DNA from: Pseudogracilibacillus sp037892545
Lineage (GTDB): Bacteria; Bacillota; Bacilli; Bacillales; Amphibacillaceae
Length of the DNA: 29,544 nucleotides
NCBI RefSeq assembly: GCF_037892545.1
Contig: NZ_JBBKBG010000032.1
Location: 1 to 29,544, forward strand
Direction: 5' to 3'
The notes under the pieces were generated by a model, which was not told the DNA's origin, made no database searches, and was given only the letters and a program-made list of their open reading frames with translations. Positions 21,978 through 29,544 of this stretch are shown piece by piece. Made by a program: the position numbers and the translations under genes. The stretch's first letter is position 1, and every line of letters begins with the position of its first letter.

Positions 21978-22871
21978 CTATACTTTTAAGAATTTACGAA
22001 CACTCATACCACTTCCAAGTGTTCCGATAATTCCCCCTACTAATACGATAAACAACGATAATTGCCATACATATGGATTGTATGGAAGAAGTTGTACGAA
22101 ATTAAAGGATGTTTGTCCACTTACATTTTTTATAACAAAATGATAACCAATTAAAGTAACAATAATTGGGATAATGGAACCTAGCACCCCTAATAAAAAT
22201 CCTTCTACAAAAAATGGAAGACGAATAAAGTTATTTGTCGCTCCTACTAATCTCATAATTCCAATTTCTGTACTACGTGCATGAATGGTTAATTTAATCG
22301 TATTCGAAATTAAAAATACCGCCATAAACACTAAACCAGCAATAAGGGCTAACCCTGTCGCTCTTGCATAATTATTAAACTTAAATAATTGTGGGACAAC
22401 ATCTTGTCCAAAGTTTACTTTATAAACATGTTCAAAATTTTCGATTTTTGCTGCGATCGCCTCTGTTTGTTGAGGGTCTTTCGCTTTAACTACGTAAGCA
22501 TGGTTTAATGGGTTATCTTGTTCGAATAGCGCCCAGGCTTCTCCTTGCTCACCCATTCCTTCCACTAATAAATTCAGTTCATCGTCTTTGGATGAAAAAC
22601 GAATCGTTTCAATTCCCTTAATCTCTTCTATTTCTTCCCCTAATGCTTTTATTTGATCTTCATCTGCTGTCAGTTCAATTAAAACTTTTATTTCAACATC
22701 TTGCTCAACATTCGATGTCATTTGATTGATATTCAAAATAACTGTGACAAATATTGCTACTAATATTAATGCAACTGTTACTGCTCCAATTGACGCAACT
22801 GACATCCATCCATTTCGGAATATATTTTTGACACCTTCCCGTATATGTCTTTTCAATGTACTAAATTTCAT
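21978..22871 (-). CDS. ftsX: Cell division ABC transporter permease FtsX
   Basis: This 297-residue membrane protein has the FtsX layout: a cytoplasmic N terminus (RHIREGVKNIFRNGWMS), a first membrane segment (about 20-45), a large extracellular domain (about 46-170) and three further segments near 175-290, with ARSTEIGIMRLVGATNNFIR between them. With FtsE it transmits ATP-driven conformational change to extracellular wall hydrolases. The ATG at 22871 follows AGGAGAATA, lies inside the end of ftsE (11-base overlap), and ftsX is followed after 10 bases by the M23 peptidase gene, its likely target. Confidence 0.96.
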   Translation of the reverse strand: MKFSTLKRHIREGVKNIFRNGWMSVASIGAVTVALILVAIFVTVILNINQMTSNVEQDVEIKVLIELTADEDQIKALGEEIEEIKGIETIRFSSKDDELNLLVEGMGEQGEAWALFEQDNPLNHAYVVKAKDPQQTEAIAAKIENFEHVYKVNFGQDVVPQLFKFNNYARATGLALIAGLVFMAVFLISNTIKLTIHARSTEIGIMRLVGATNNFIRLPFFVEGFLLGVLGSIIPIIVTLIGYHFVIKNVSGQTSFNFVQLLPYNPYVWQLSLFIVLVGGIIGTLGSGMSVRKFLKV

Positions 22872-23547
22872 AACCGTATTCTCCTCGACTTTCGTCTCTT
22901 ACTATTAGTCCGTTCTCTATTGCAATCACTCGTTTTTTAATTGTGTTTACAATTTCTTTACTGTGAGTTGCCATAATCACTGTTGTACCTCGCGCATTAA
23001 TCTCCTCTAAAATCCGCATAATCGTCCAAGATGTATCCGGATCTAAGTTTCCTGTAGGCTCATCCGCAATTAAAATTTTCGGGTGATTCGCGATCGCCCT
23101 TGCGATGGAAACCCTTTGTTGCTCTCCACCCGATAATTCATCTGGGATTGACTGTGCTTTATGTTTTAAACCTACTAGTTCTAATACTTCCATCACCCTT
23201 TTCCGAATAACGCTTGGTGATTCTTCAATAACTTCTAAAGCGAATGCAACATTTTCATAGACTGTTAGTTTCGGTAACAATTTAAAGTCTTGGAAAACAA
23301 CTCCTATATCCCTTCTAAATAAAGGAACTTCTTTATTTTTTAATTTGGAAGCATTAACACCTTGTACAATAATTTCTCCCTTAGTTGGTACTTCTTCTCG
23401 ATAAATAAGTCGGATAAATGTGGACTTTCCAGCCCCACTTGGTCCGACAATGTAAACGAATTCACCTTTATCTATTTCGACATCGATGCCGTTTAATGCT
23501 GTAACCCCATTCGGGTACACTTTATGAACATTTTTCATTGTTATCAT
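22861..23547 (-). CDS. ftsE: Cell division ATP-binding protein FtsE
   Basis: This 228-residue ABC ATPase has Walker A GPSGAGKSTFIRL, Q-loop VFQDFKLL, signature LSGGEQQRVSIARA and Walker B ILIADEPTGNLDP, with the switch histidine in MATHSKE. FtsE energises FtsX at the membrane. The ATG at 23547 is supported by GAAGGTG about 8 bases upstream. It heads the unit ftsE-ftsX-M23 peptidase, ending at the palindrome at 20351-20390. An operator-like palindrome lies 115 bases upstream of the start. Confidence 0.97.
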   Translation of the reverse strand: MITMKNVHKVYPNGVTALNGIDVEIDKGEFVYIVGPSGAGKSTFIRLIYREEVPTKGEIIVQGVNASKLKNKEVPLFRRDIGVVFQDFKLLPKLTVYENVAFALEVIEESPSVIRKRVMEVLELVGLKHKAQSIPDELSGGEQQRVSIARAIANHPKILIADEPTGNLDPDTSWTIMRILEEINARGTTVIMATHSKEIVNTIKKRVIAIENGLIVRDESRGEYGYEI

Positions 23548-23661
23548 TTATATTTTCACCTTCAATATTTTTATTCACGATAGCTTCTATCAACTTTCTA
23601 AAATTACATCATATATAGCATAACATAAATAAACATTTTTTTTAGTAATAATATGGTTACA

Positions 23662-23686
23662 AATATATTTCAAATTGAAATATATT
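23662..23686. repeat. 25-bp operator-like palindrome upstream of ftsE
   Basis: AATATATTTCAA (23662-23673) and TTGAAATATATT (23675-23686) are exact reverse complements around one central A. It lies about 115 bases upstream of the ftsE start, in promoter territory. It could bind a dimeric regulator; no known motif is matched. Confidence 0.4.
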
Positions 23687-23937
23687 AATATGTAGTGAAC
23701 GATGATTTTCTTTACAGCACTATGGTATCACGCATCATTTAAAAATTTAAGGGACATGTACTATACTTTTTGTTAATTTTTTCCAATAAATAGAATCATT
23801 CTCTGCAGTTTTATTTTTTTATTTATTATAGCAAAAAAGTCATAGTATATTTTACCTTTTGAAATATTCGAATATTCCGAAATTGATAAAGTAAAATCTG
23901 ATGTTTTCTATCTAGCAGATAAAAATATTTAACTATG

Positions 23938-23993
23938 ATCTGTTCAAAAAGAAATAAATCCGGATAACCGGATAATATATTTTTCTAACAGAT
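23938..23993. repeat. Interrupted 56-bp palindrome
   Basis: The outer arms ATCTGTT (23938-23944) and AACAGAT (23987-23993) and the inner arms ATCCGG (23958-23963) and CCGGAT (23968-23973) share one centre of symmetry and have equal 13-base intervals that pair partly. As RNA it would form a long symmetric hairpin with internal loops and an ATAA end loop. It may be a structured RNA element or the relic of a small mobile repeat. Confidence 0.4.
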
Positions 23994-24291
23994 GTCCCAG
24001 TGAAATGATACACCCTTTTATATGGAACTGTCGACAAATAATCAAAGGGTACAACGAAGGTCTTAATGGATTAACCGTATTTACTGTAATATAAAAGAAT
24101 CGATTTACCGGCTTTCGTTTGTTTCTTCCTCTATATCATTTCGCACGGCCGTAGCGATTGCATCGAGTGATGTTCTATATGTAGTGATTCCATGAAAATT
24201 TTCAGGACCTACCGCCTTCATGCTAACGGCACTTAACTCGATGATGGTTGCGATCGTTGAATGATACGAACTTATTAAAAATAACATACAT

Positions 24292-24327
24292 AAAAAAACC
24301 ACATAACAAATGTTATGTGGTTTTTTT
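24292..24327 (-). terminator. Bidirectional terminator after the cytochrome c gene
   Basis: CCACATAACA (24299-24308) and TGTTATGTGG (24311-24320) pair perfectly, flanked by seven T on each strand in the outgoing direction (24298-24292 on minus, 24321-24327 on plus). It directly abuts the stop codon of the cytochrome gene. Confidence 0.9.
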
Positions 24328-24328
24328 A

Positions 24329-24724
24329 TTATTTGTGGCTTGCTAACCAGTCTGCTACTGCTTGAGCGTCATCACCTGAAATTAAACCACCAGGCATTGA
24401 CCCTTGTCCATTTTCAATAATAGATAAAATGTCGTCAGCTGATTTGTCAGATCCAACGCTCGTTAAGTCTGGACCTGCTCCACCTGATAAATCTTGTCCG
24501 TGACAGCTAGCACAGCTTGATTTGTATACATCTTCTGCCGCAGCACTGTCAACTGAATCTCCTGCGTTTTCATTTCCTTCATTGTTTCCTGCGTTCTCTT
24601 CTGTGTTGTTAGTATTAGAATTTGTATTACCTGCATCGTTATTAGTAGCATCATTATTTCCGCCACCACATGCAGCTAAAACTAACACAAGTGCAAAAAG
24701 AACAGCCATTAAACTCTTCTTCAT
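24329..24724 (-). CDS. cccB: Lipoprotein cytochrome c-551 (CccB-like)
   Basis: This 131-residue small c-type cytochrome has a lipoprotein signal peptide ending in LAAC (lipobox Cys about residue 19), a long Asn/Gly/Glu-rich linker (about 20-65) and a haem domain with CASCH as the covalent haem site and Met in GQGSMPGGL as the probable axial ligand. It should be diacylated by Lgt and act as a membrane-anchored electron carrier on the outer face. The ATG at 24724 is chosen over the frame to 24742 because GGGGGAT lies about 8 bases before it and MKKSL starts the signal peptide. Gene order next to prfB and ftsEX matches B. subtilis cccB, whose product is a little shorter. Confidence 0.9.
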   Translation of the reverse strand: MKKSLMAVLFALVLVLAACGGGNNDATNNDAGNTNSNTNNTEENAGNNEGNENAGDSVDSAAAEDVYKSSCASCHGQDLSGGAGPDLTSVGSDKSADDILSIIENGQGSMPGGLISGDDAQAVADWLASHK

Positions 24725-24763
24725 AGTGAAAATCCCCCTCACTTAAATTTGAATTCAATGTCT

Positions 24764-24791
24764 ATTATACCCGATTTTTGTTGATTTAAAA
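24764..24791 (-). promoter_or_regulatory. Promoter of the cytochrome c gene, with a sigma-B-like overlap
   Basis: On the minus strand GGGTATAAT (24772-24764) contains both a perfect sigma-A -10 (TATAAT) and a perfect sigma-B -10 (GGGTAT). TTTTAA (24791-24786), 5/6 to the sigma-B -35, lies 13 bp upstream of GGGTAT, while no good sigma-A -35 is visible at 17 bp. It is about 40 bases upstream of the start codon. Confidence 0.45.
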
Positions 24792-24835
24792 TCATTTTCG
24801 GTAAAAATTCATTAATTTGTCTTAATTTTATTCAT

Positions 24836-25937
24836 TTAATTTATATGTTCACGCAAATATGCATCAATAAACGGGTCTATATCCCCATCCACCACTGCTT
24901 GTACATTTCCAACATCTAAATTTGTGCGGTGGTCCTTCACCATCGAGTAAGGGTGAAAAATATAGGAACGAATTTGACTTCCCCAACCAATTTCTTTTTG
25001 TTCTCCACGAATCGCCGCTAGTTCTTGTTGTTGTTTTTCAATTTCAAGTTGATATAGCTTTGATTTTAACATTTTCATTGCCGCTTCACGATTTTTTATT
25101 TGTGAACGTTCATTTTGACAACTTACTATCGTATTGGTTGGAATATGTGTAATTCGTACAGCCGAATCTGTCGTATTAACATGTTGCCCACCAGCTCCAC
25201 TAGAACGGTACGTATCAATTTTTAATTCATCCGGATTTATTTCAATTTCAACGGTATCATCTAATTCCGGTGATACATCACATGAAACAAATGATGTATG
25301 TCTTCTCCCTGATGAATCAAATGGAGAAATACGCACGAGACGGTGAACCCCTTTTTCTGCTTTTAAATAACCGTATGCATTATGTCCTTTAATTAATAAA
25401 GTAACACTTTTTACACCTGCTTCGTCTCCAGCTAGATAGTTTAATGTTTCTACTTTATATCCTTTGCTTTCTGCCCATCTTTGATACATACGTAATAAAA
25501 TACTTGCCCAATCTTGTGATTCAGTACCGCCAGCCCCAGGGTGTAATTCTAAAATAGCGTTGTTTTTATCATATGGTTCACTTAACAACATTTCTAATTC
25601 AAAGCTTTCAGTTTGTACAAGTAACTGTTTCACTTCATCAATCAATTCTTCTAGCATGTCCTCATCGTTTTCTTCTTTTACCATTTCATACATAACGATG
25701 GTATCTGATACGTTATTTTCTAAAGATTCGAATTGTTCCACTTTCCCTTTTAAAAAGTTCACCTCATCGATTACTTTTTGAGCTGTCTGTTGATCATCCC
25801 AAAAATTAGGTGCGGACATTTTCTCTTCTAAAGACGCAATATCACTTTTCTTTTCGTCTAAGTCAAAGAGACCCCCTAAAGTCTTCGATTCTTTTTTCCA
25901 TCTTATCTAATTCTTGCTTTACTTCCATTAAATCCAT
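24836..25937 (-). CDS. prfB: Peptide chain release factor 2, with programmed +1 frameshift
   Basis: Two frames join into a 366-residue RF2. A first frame of 24 codons starts at ATG 25937 (or the adjacent ATG 25940) and ends ...RGSL before an in-frame TGA at 25865-25863. A +1 shift at CTT-T skips T25865 and continues with GAC (25864-25862) to 24836. RF2 motifs are present: the SPF stop-codon recognition tripeptide (RISPFDSSG) and GGQ (SSGAGGQHVNTTDS) for peptidyl-tRNA hydrolysis. It reads UGA and UAA. AGGTGG precedes the start. It lies 26-29 bases after secA, as in B. subtilis, and is probably cotranscribed with it. Confidence 0.97.
25862..25877 (-). promoter_or_regulatory. RF2 autoregulatory +1 frameshift site
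   Basis: On the minus strand AGGGGG (25877-25872), an internal Shine-Dalgarno element, is followed by TCT and then the slippery CTTTGAC (25868-25862). When RF2 is scarce the ribosome pauses at TGA and slips +1, restoring synthesis. This matches the classic prfB signal. Confidence 0.95.
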
Positions 25938-25966
25938 CATATCCACCTCTTTGGAAAACAGTAATT

Positions 25967-28480
25967 TTACTGTTTTCCATGACAATTTTTATATTTTTTC
26001 CCACTTCCACATGGGCACGGATCATTTCGACCGACCGTTTCTTTTTTTACGTATGGTTGACGAACTTTTTTCTTTTCTTCGCCACCACCTGAAACAGCCT
26101 GTGTATTTTTTACAACAGCTTCACGCTGTAGGTTTTGACGAATTTGCGATTTCATAATATATTTGGAGACTTCTTCTTCTATGCTTTCAATCATTGCTTC
26201 AAACATATTGAAACCTTCTAATTGATACTCACGTAATGGATCATTTTGTGCGTATGCACGTAAATGAATTCCTTGACGTAATTGATCCATTTGGTCAATA
26301 TGATCCATCCATTTAGAATCTACCGTACGTAATAAGATTACTTTTTCAAATTCATGCATTTGCTCTTCTAACAATTCTTGTTCTTTTTCATCGTAATGAT
26401 GGCGCACTTTTTCCATCATAAAGGCAATCATTTCTTCTGGGTCTTTTCCTTCTAAATCTGTGACAGATATGTCTTCCTCATTTAATAAATTGGCATGTGC
26501 ATAATGAATAATTGCCTCTAAATTCCATTCAGCATCATCTTCGTCTTGTGTATGGTTTTGAACGAGACGAGTAACAGTTGATTGAATCATTTCTTCAATG
26601 ATTGTACGAATACTATCTTCGGCAGCAATAATTTCATCACGCTGTTTATAAATAATTTCACGTTGCTCACGTAATACATCATCATAAGATAAAATCGTCT
26701 TACGCGCATCATAGTTATTACCTTCCACACGCTTTTGAGCTGATTCTACCGCTCGTGACACCATTTTACTTTCAATTGGTTGATCATCATCCATTCCTAA
26801 GCGATCCATCATACTTCGTAAGTTATCAGAACCGAAACGGCGCATTAACTCATCTTCCATTGATAAGAAAAATTGAGATAAACCTGGATCTCCTTGTCGT
26901 CCGGCACGCCCACGTAACTGATTATCAATTCGTCTCGATTCGTGGCGTTCTGTACCAATAACTGCTAACCCACCAAGTTCTAGTACACCAGGTCCTAACT
27001 TAATATCTGTTCCACGCCCGGCCATGTTTGTCGCAATAGTTACAGCACCTTTTTGCCCAGCATTTTCAATGATTTCTGCTTCTCTATAGTGATTTTTTGC
27101 GTTTAATACATCATGCTTAATTTTTTTCTTTTTTAATAACTGTGAAATTAATTCAGATGTTTCAACTGCCACTGTACCTACTAATACTGGTTGGCCAATT
27201 GCATGGCGACGATGGATTGCCTCTATTACAGCATTGAATTTCCCTTCCATCGTTTTGTAAATCATATCTGGACGATCTTCTCTAGCAATTGGTTTATTGG
27301 TTGGGATCGCAATGACATCCATATTGTAAATATTTCTAAATTCTTCTTCTTCTGTTTTCGCAGTACCTGTCATTCCTGCAAGCTTGTTATACATTCTAAA
27401 ATAGTTTTGGAATGTGATTGATGCTAATGTCATACTTTCATTTTGAATTTTTAATCCTTCTTTTGCCTCGATTGCCTGGTGTAAACCATCACTATAACGG
27501 CGCCCTTTCATTAAACGACCTGTAAACTGGTCAACGATGACAACTTCGCCTTCTTCAATTACATAATCTGTATCACGATGCATCGAGACATGTGCCTTCA
27601 GTGCTTGGTTAATATGGTGAGTTAAAGATACATTGCTTAAGTCGAATAAATTTTCGATATTGAAAAATTTCTCCGCCTTATTCATTCCTTCCTCTGTTAA
27701 TTGTACCCCTTTTGTTTTTTCGTCATATGTGTAATCAGATTCTTTATTTAACGTGACGACAAAACTATTCGCCTGTTCATATAAATTGGCAGATTTTTTA
27801 GCACTTCCAGAAATGATCAGTGGTGTCCTTGCTTCATCAATTAAAACAGAGTCTACCTCATCAATAATCGCAAAGTTCAAACCACGTTGTACTTTATGTT
27901 CTTTATAAAGCACCATATTATCACGTAAATAATCAAATCCGAATTCATTGTTCGTTCCGTACGTAATATCACATTCATACGCCATTTTCTTTTCTTCTTT
28001 AGACATTCCACTTATATTTAACCCGACAGTCAGCCCTAAAAATTCGTATAATTTCCCCATTTCTGCTGCGTCACGATTTGCTAAATATTCGTTCACTGTA
28101 ATAATATGGACACCTTTACCAGTTAATGCATTTAAATAAGCTGGCATCGTAGAAGATAATGTTTTCCCTTCCCCTGTTTTCATTTCTGAAATATTACCTT
28201 CATGTAAAACGGTTGCCCCAATTAATTGTACTGGGAATGGACGCATATTTAAAACACGTTTAGATGCTTCACGTACAACGGCATATGCCTCAGGTAATAA
28301 TTGATCTAACTCTTCTCCTTCTTCTATACGCTCTTTAAATTCCACTGTTTTATGTTGTAATGCTTCATCAGATAAAGCCTCTATATCACTTTCTAGAGCT
28401 TCTATTTTATCTACTTCTTTTTGTATTCGATTCAATTGGCGTTGATTTCCATCACCAAAAATTTTCTTTAATAAACTCAC
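25967..28480 (-). CDS. secA: Preprotein translocase ATPase SecA
   Basis: This 837-residue motor drives secretory proteins through SecYEG. It has Walker A MKTGEGKTL near residue 103, Walker B IIDEVDSVLIDEART near 208, helicase motifs including GTDIKLGPGV and QLRGRAGRQGD, and the C-terminal zinc-binding tail with CPCGSGKKYKNCHG that contacts SecB-like partners or lipids. It is intact and of usual length. The start is GTG at 28480, with AAAAGGAG about 11 bases upstream, slightly long but without a better alternative (MSLLKKIFGDGN is the normal N terminus). A near-consensus promoter lies about 50 bases upstream. prfB follows immediately. Confidence 0.98.
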   Translation of the reverse strand: MSLLKKIFGDGNQRQLNRIQKEVDKIEALESDIEALSDEALQHKTVEFKERIEEGEELDQLLPEAYAVVREASKRVLNMRPFPVQLIGATVLHEGNISEMKTGEGKTLSSTMPAYLNALTGKGVHIITVNEYLANRDAAEMGKLYEFLGLTVGLNISGMSKEEKKMAYECDITYGTNNEFGFDYLRDNMVLYKEHKVQRGLNFAIIDEVDSVLIDEARTPLIISGSAKKSANLYEQANSFVVTLNKESDYTYDEKTKGVQLTEEGMNKAEKFFNIENLFDLSNVSLTHHINQALKAHVSMHRDTDYVIEEGEVVIVDQFTGRLMKGRRYSDGLHQAIEAKEGLKIQNESMTLASITFQNYFRMYNKLAGMTGTAKTEEEEFRNIYNMDVIAIPTNKPIAREDRPDMIYKTMEGKFNAVIEAIHRRHAIGQPVLVGTVAVETSELISQLLKKKKIKHDVLNAKNHYREAEIIENAGQKGAVTIATNMAGRGTDIKLGPGVLELGGLAVIGTERHESRRIDNQLRGRAGRQGDPGLSQFFLSMEDELMRRFGSDNLRSMMDRLGMDDDQPIESKMVSRAVESAQKRVEGNNYDARKTILSYDDVLREQREIIYKQRDEIIAAEDSIRTIIEEMIQSTVTRLVQNHTQDEDDAEWNLEAIIHYAHANLLNEEDISVTDLEGKDPEEMIAFMMEKVRHHYDEKEQELLEEQMHEFEKVILLRTVDSKWMDHIDQMDQLRQGIHLRAYAQNDPLREYQLEGFNMFEAMIESIEEEVSKYIMKSQIRQNLQREAVVKNTQAVSGGGEEKKKVRQPYVKKETVGRNDPCPCGSGKKYKNCHGKQ

Positions 28481-28530
28481 TATACTGAACGCTCCTTTTC
28501 ATATGGAAACTAACTTATAGCCCAATATTA

Positions 28531-28560
28531 ATCATACCATTATTCAAACTTAGATGACAA
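28531..28560 (-). promoter_or_regulatory. Sigma-A promoter of secA-prfB
   Basis: On the minus strand TTGTCA (28560-28555) is followed after 18 bp by TATGAT (28536-28531), with an extended -10 TG. A small hairpin AACCT/AGGTT lies just upstream at about 28560-28572. The rest of the secA-hpf gap (28573-28763) shows no gene. Confidence 0.65.
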
Positions 28561-28763
28561 CCTAGGAGGTTACTACAGCCACAAAACAAATGACTAAATT
28601 TTGAATGCTAAATAGATGCATCTTTACACGATAAAAAAAGTTTGTATTCATTATTAATAAATTTACATCTACAAATTATTTCCCTATGTGTCATTTTCAG
28701 AACCGTTATTAACTGATAGACATAAAGCCGATTTTTTCGCATAGTATTGTCTAATATTTCATT

Positions 28764-28804
28764 AAAAAAACGATGTTACTTATATGGGTATATAAATAAC
28801 ATCG
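28764..28804 (-). terminator. Terminator of hpf
   Basis: CGATGTTA (28771-28778) pairs with TAACATCG (28797-28804), and an inner TTATAT/ATATAA stem continues it around a GGGT loop. Seven T follow on the minus strand (28770-28764). It lies 39 bases after the hpf stop. Confidence 0.88.
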
Positions 28805-28843
28805 TCTTCCTTTTTTCATGTAACCGCTACTGTCATAGCTTTA

Positions 28844-29395
28844 TTAATTTGTCGGTTCGATTAAACCGTACGTACCATCTTTTCTTCGGTATACAACATT
28901 TGTATCGTTCGTTTCAGCATTAGTAAAAACGAAGAATGCATGTCCTAACATGTCCATTTGTAAGACTGCCTCTTCCGAATCCATTGGCTTTAAGTTGAAA
29001 CGTTTTGTACGTACAATTTGAATATCATCTGAATCCTCTTCAGCTTGATTTGCTTCTTTCTCTAATTCAGCAAAAATGTGTTTCACAGATCCTTCTTGTC
29101 TGAATTTACGGTTTACCTTCGTTTTATGTTTTCTAATTTGTCTTTCCAATTTATCTACAACTAAATCTGTCGCTGCATATAAATCTGGATTTTGTTCCTC
29201 TGCGCGTAATAATAAATTCGCCATTGGAATCGTTACTTCGATTTGTTGCTCGTCATTATAGACACTTAAGTTTACATGGACATCAGATGTCGGAGGTGTA
29301 TCAAAGTATCTGTTTAATTTTGCAATTTTCTTCTCTACATACTCACGTATTGCCTGTGTCACCTCAATATTTTCGCCACGAATGATATAGTTCAT
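28844..29395 (-). CDS. hpf: Ribosome hibernation promoting factor, long form
   Basis: This 183-residue long-form Hpf has an N-terminal S30AE domain (about 1-100: MNYIIRGENIEVTQAIREYVEKKI... LEIRKHKTKVNRKF-like end) that binds the 30S decoding region, an acidic linker, and a C-terminal dimerisation domain (about 125-180: QIVRTKRFNLKPMDSEEAVLQM...GHAFFVF) that pairs ribosomes into inactive 100S dimers. Family knowledge: in B. subtilis (YvyD) it is made in stationary phase and stress under sigma-H and sigma-B. The ATG at 29395 follows AAGGAGG by 8 bases. A TATAAT lies on the minus strand at 29432-29427 without a good -35. It is monocistronic. Confidence 0.96.
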   Translation of the reverse strand: MNYIIRGENIEVTQAIREYVEKKIAKLNRYFDTPPTSDVHVNLSVYNDEQQIEVTIPMANLLLRAEEQNPDLYAATDLVVDKLERQIRKHKTKVNRKFRQEGSVKHIFAELEKEANQAEEDSDDIQIVRTKRFNLKPMDSEEAVLQMDMLGHAFFVFTNAETNDTNVVYRRKDGTYGLIEPTN

Positions 29396-29498
29396 ATAAG
29401 TGTCCTCCTTTTTTCTTTATACTTTTATTATACTATGTTTTGTGTAAAATTTCCGTAAATTACAACAACTTTCATTTTACGTTCACATAATATAATAA

Positions 29499-29514
29499 AT
29501 GTAAGTGCTTACAT
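29499..29514. promoter_or_regulatory. 16-bp palindrome upstream of hpf, cre-like
   Basis: ATGTAAG (29499-29505) and CTTACAT (29508-29514) are exact reverse complements around TG. The 15 bases from 29499 fit the CcpA consensus WTGNAANCGNWNNCW except for T in place of the central C. It lies about 105-120 bases upstream of the hpf start. It could be a CcpA site or another dimeric operator, possibly serving a gene beyond the window. Confidence 0.35.
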
Positions 29515-29544
29515 TATACAATACCACTAATTGCATAAAAAAAC

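Larger units (their letters stand above)
23548..24291. other. Long gene-poor gap between ftsE and the cytochrome c gene
   Basis: This is the largest non-coding stretch in the window. It contains the ftsE leader, a 25-bp palindrome (23662-23686), a 14-bp palindrome (23863-23876), an interrupted 56-bp palindrome (23938-23993), and a minus-strand open frame (stop at 24105, opening inside the cytochrome terminator) whose better start would be the ATG at 24287. That frame (about 60 codons, with PENFHGITTYRTSLDAIATA) has no good ribosome binding site and I do not recognise it. Decay of a former gene is the simplest reading. Confidence 0.5.

Noticed and set aside
24105..24302. 65-codon minus-strand frame beyond the cytochrome c gene, as a real gene
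   Set aside because: Its first codon is GTG inside the stem of the cytochrome terminator, the better ATG has no ribosome binding site, and I recognise no family. It is mentioned only as a possible relic.
25863..25865. In-frame TGA early in prfB as a disabling mutation
   Set aside because: It sits in the exact CTTTGAC context with an upstream AGGGGG and a +1 continuation that restores full-length RF2, so it is the known programmed frameshift and not damage.

Overview
The window is a housekeeping stretch of a low-GC Firmicute, almost certainly a member of the Bacillaceae. The evidence is the gene content and order (clpP next to tRNA-Arg; crh-whiA-yvcK-rapZ; trxB; yvoF-ppaX-yvoD-lgt-hprK; yvlD; uvrA-uvrB; minJ-ctpB; ftsX-ftsE; a cccB-like cytochrome; prfB-secA; hpf), the A+T-rich intergenic DNA, strong AAGGAGG-type ribosome binding sites, a CtsR operator, a Gram-positive LexA box and a bacillithiol gene. 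I cannot name genus or species. Nothing looks like a prophage, insertion sequence, CRISPR array or defence island.

Layout. The first 1.56 kb is transcribed rightward: tRNA-Arg(CCG), a small membrane protein and clpP with its CtsR-controlled promoter. From about 1.9 kb to the end every recognised protein gene is leftward. In order of increasing coordinate: crh, whiA, yvcK, rapZ (one operon); trxB; yvoF, ppaX, yvoD, lgt, hprK (one tight operon); yvlD, bshB2, yojF; uvrA, uvrB; minJ, ctpB; an M23 peptidase gene, ftsX, ftsE; a lipoprotein cytochrome c; prfB and secA; hpf.

How the genes work together. HprK and Crh are both present and PpaX destroys the pyrophosphate made by HprK, so most of the CcpA/HPr(Ser-P) carbon signalling apparatus is encoded here, with YvcK, RapZ and WhiA linking carbon metabolism, envelope and division. 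FtsEX plus the M23 peptidase form a likely cell-wall hydrolase module, beside the division-site protein MinJ and the protease CtpB. UvrA and UvrB are the damage-recognition half of nucleotide excision repair, behind a LexA box. SecA, RF2 (with its programmed +1 frameshift) and Hpf serve export and translation. TrxB and BshB2 maintain thiol redox balance.

The most interesting non-coding signal is between trxB and rapZ on the minus strand. A sigma-A-like promoter (TTGGCA-17-TATATG) is followed by an 8-bp hairpin with a C-rich, anti-Shine-Dalgarno loop and then by a strong intrinsic terminator. Together these predict a small RNA of about 62 nt. Other items worth a look are a perfect cre box in a gene-free region beyond crh, a 27-codon plus-strand frame containing a consensus ribosome binding site, a micro-ORF inside a segment flanked by 13-bp inverted repeats upstream of bshB2, several operator-like palindromes, and a 745-bp gap between ftsE and the cytochrome gene with an interrupted 56-bp palindrome.
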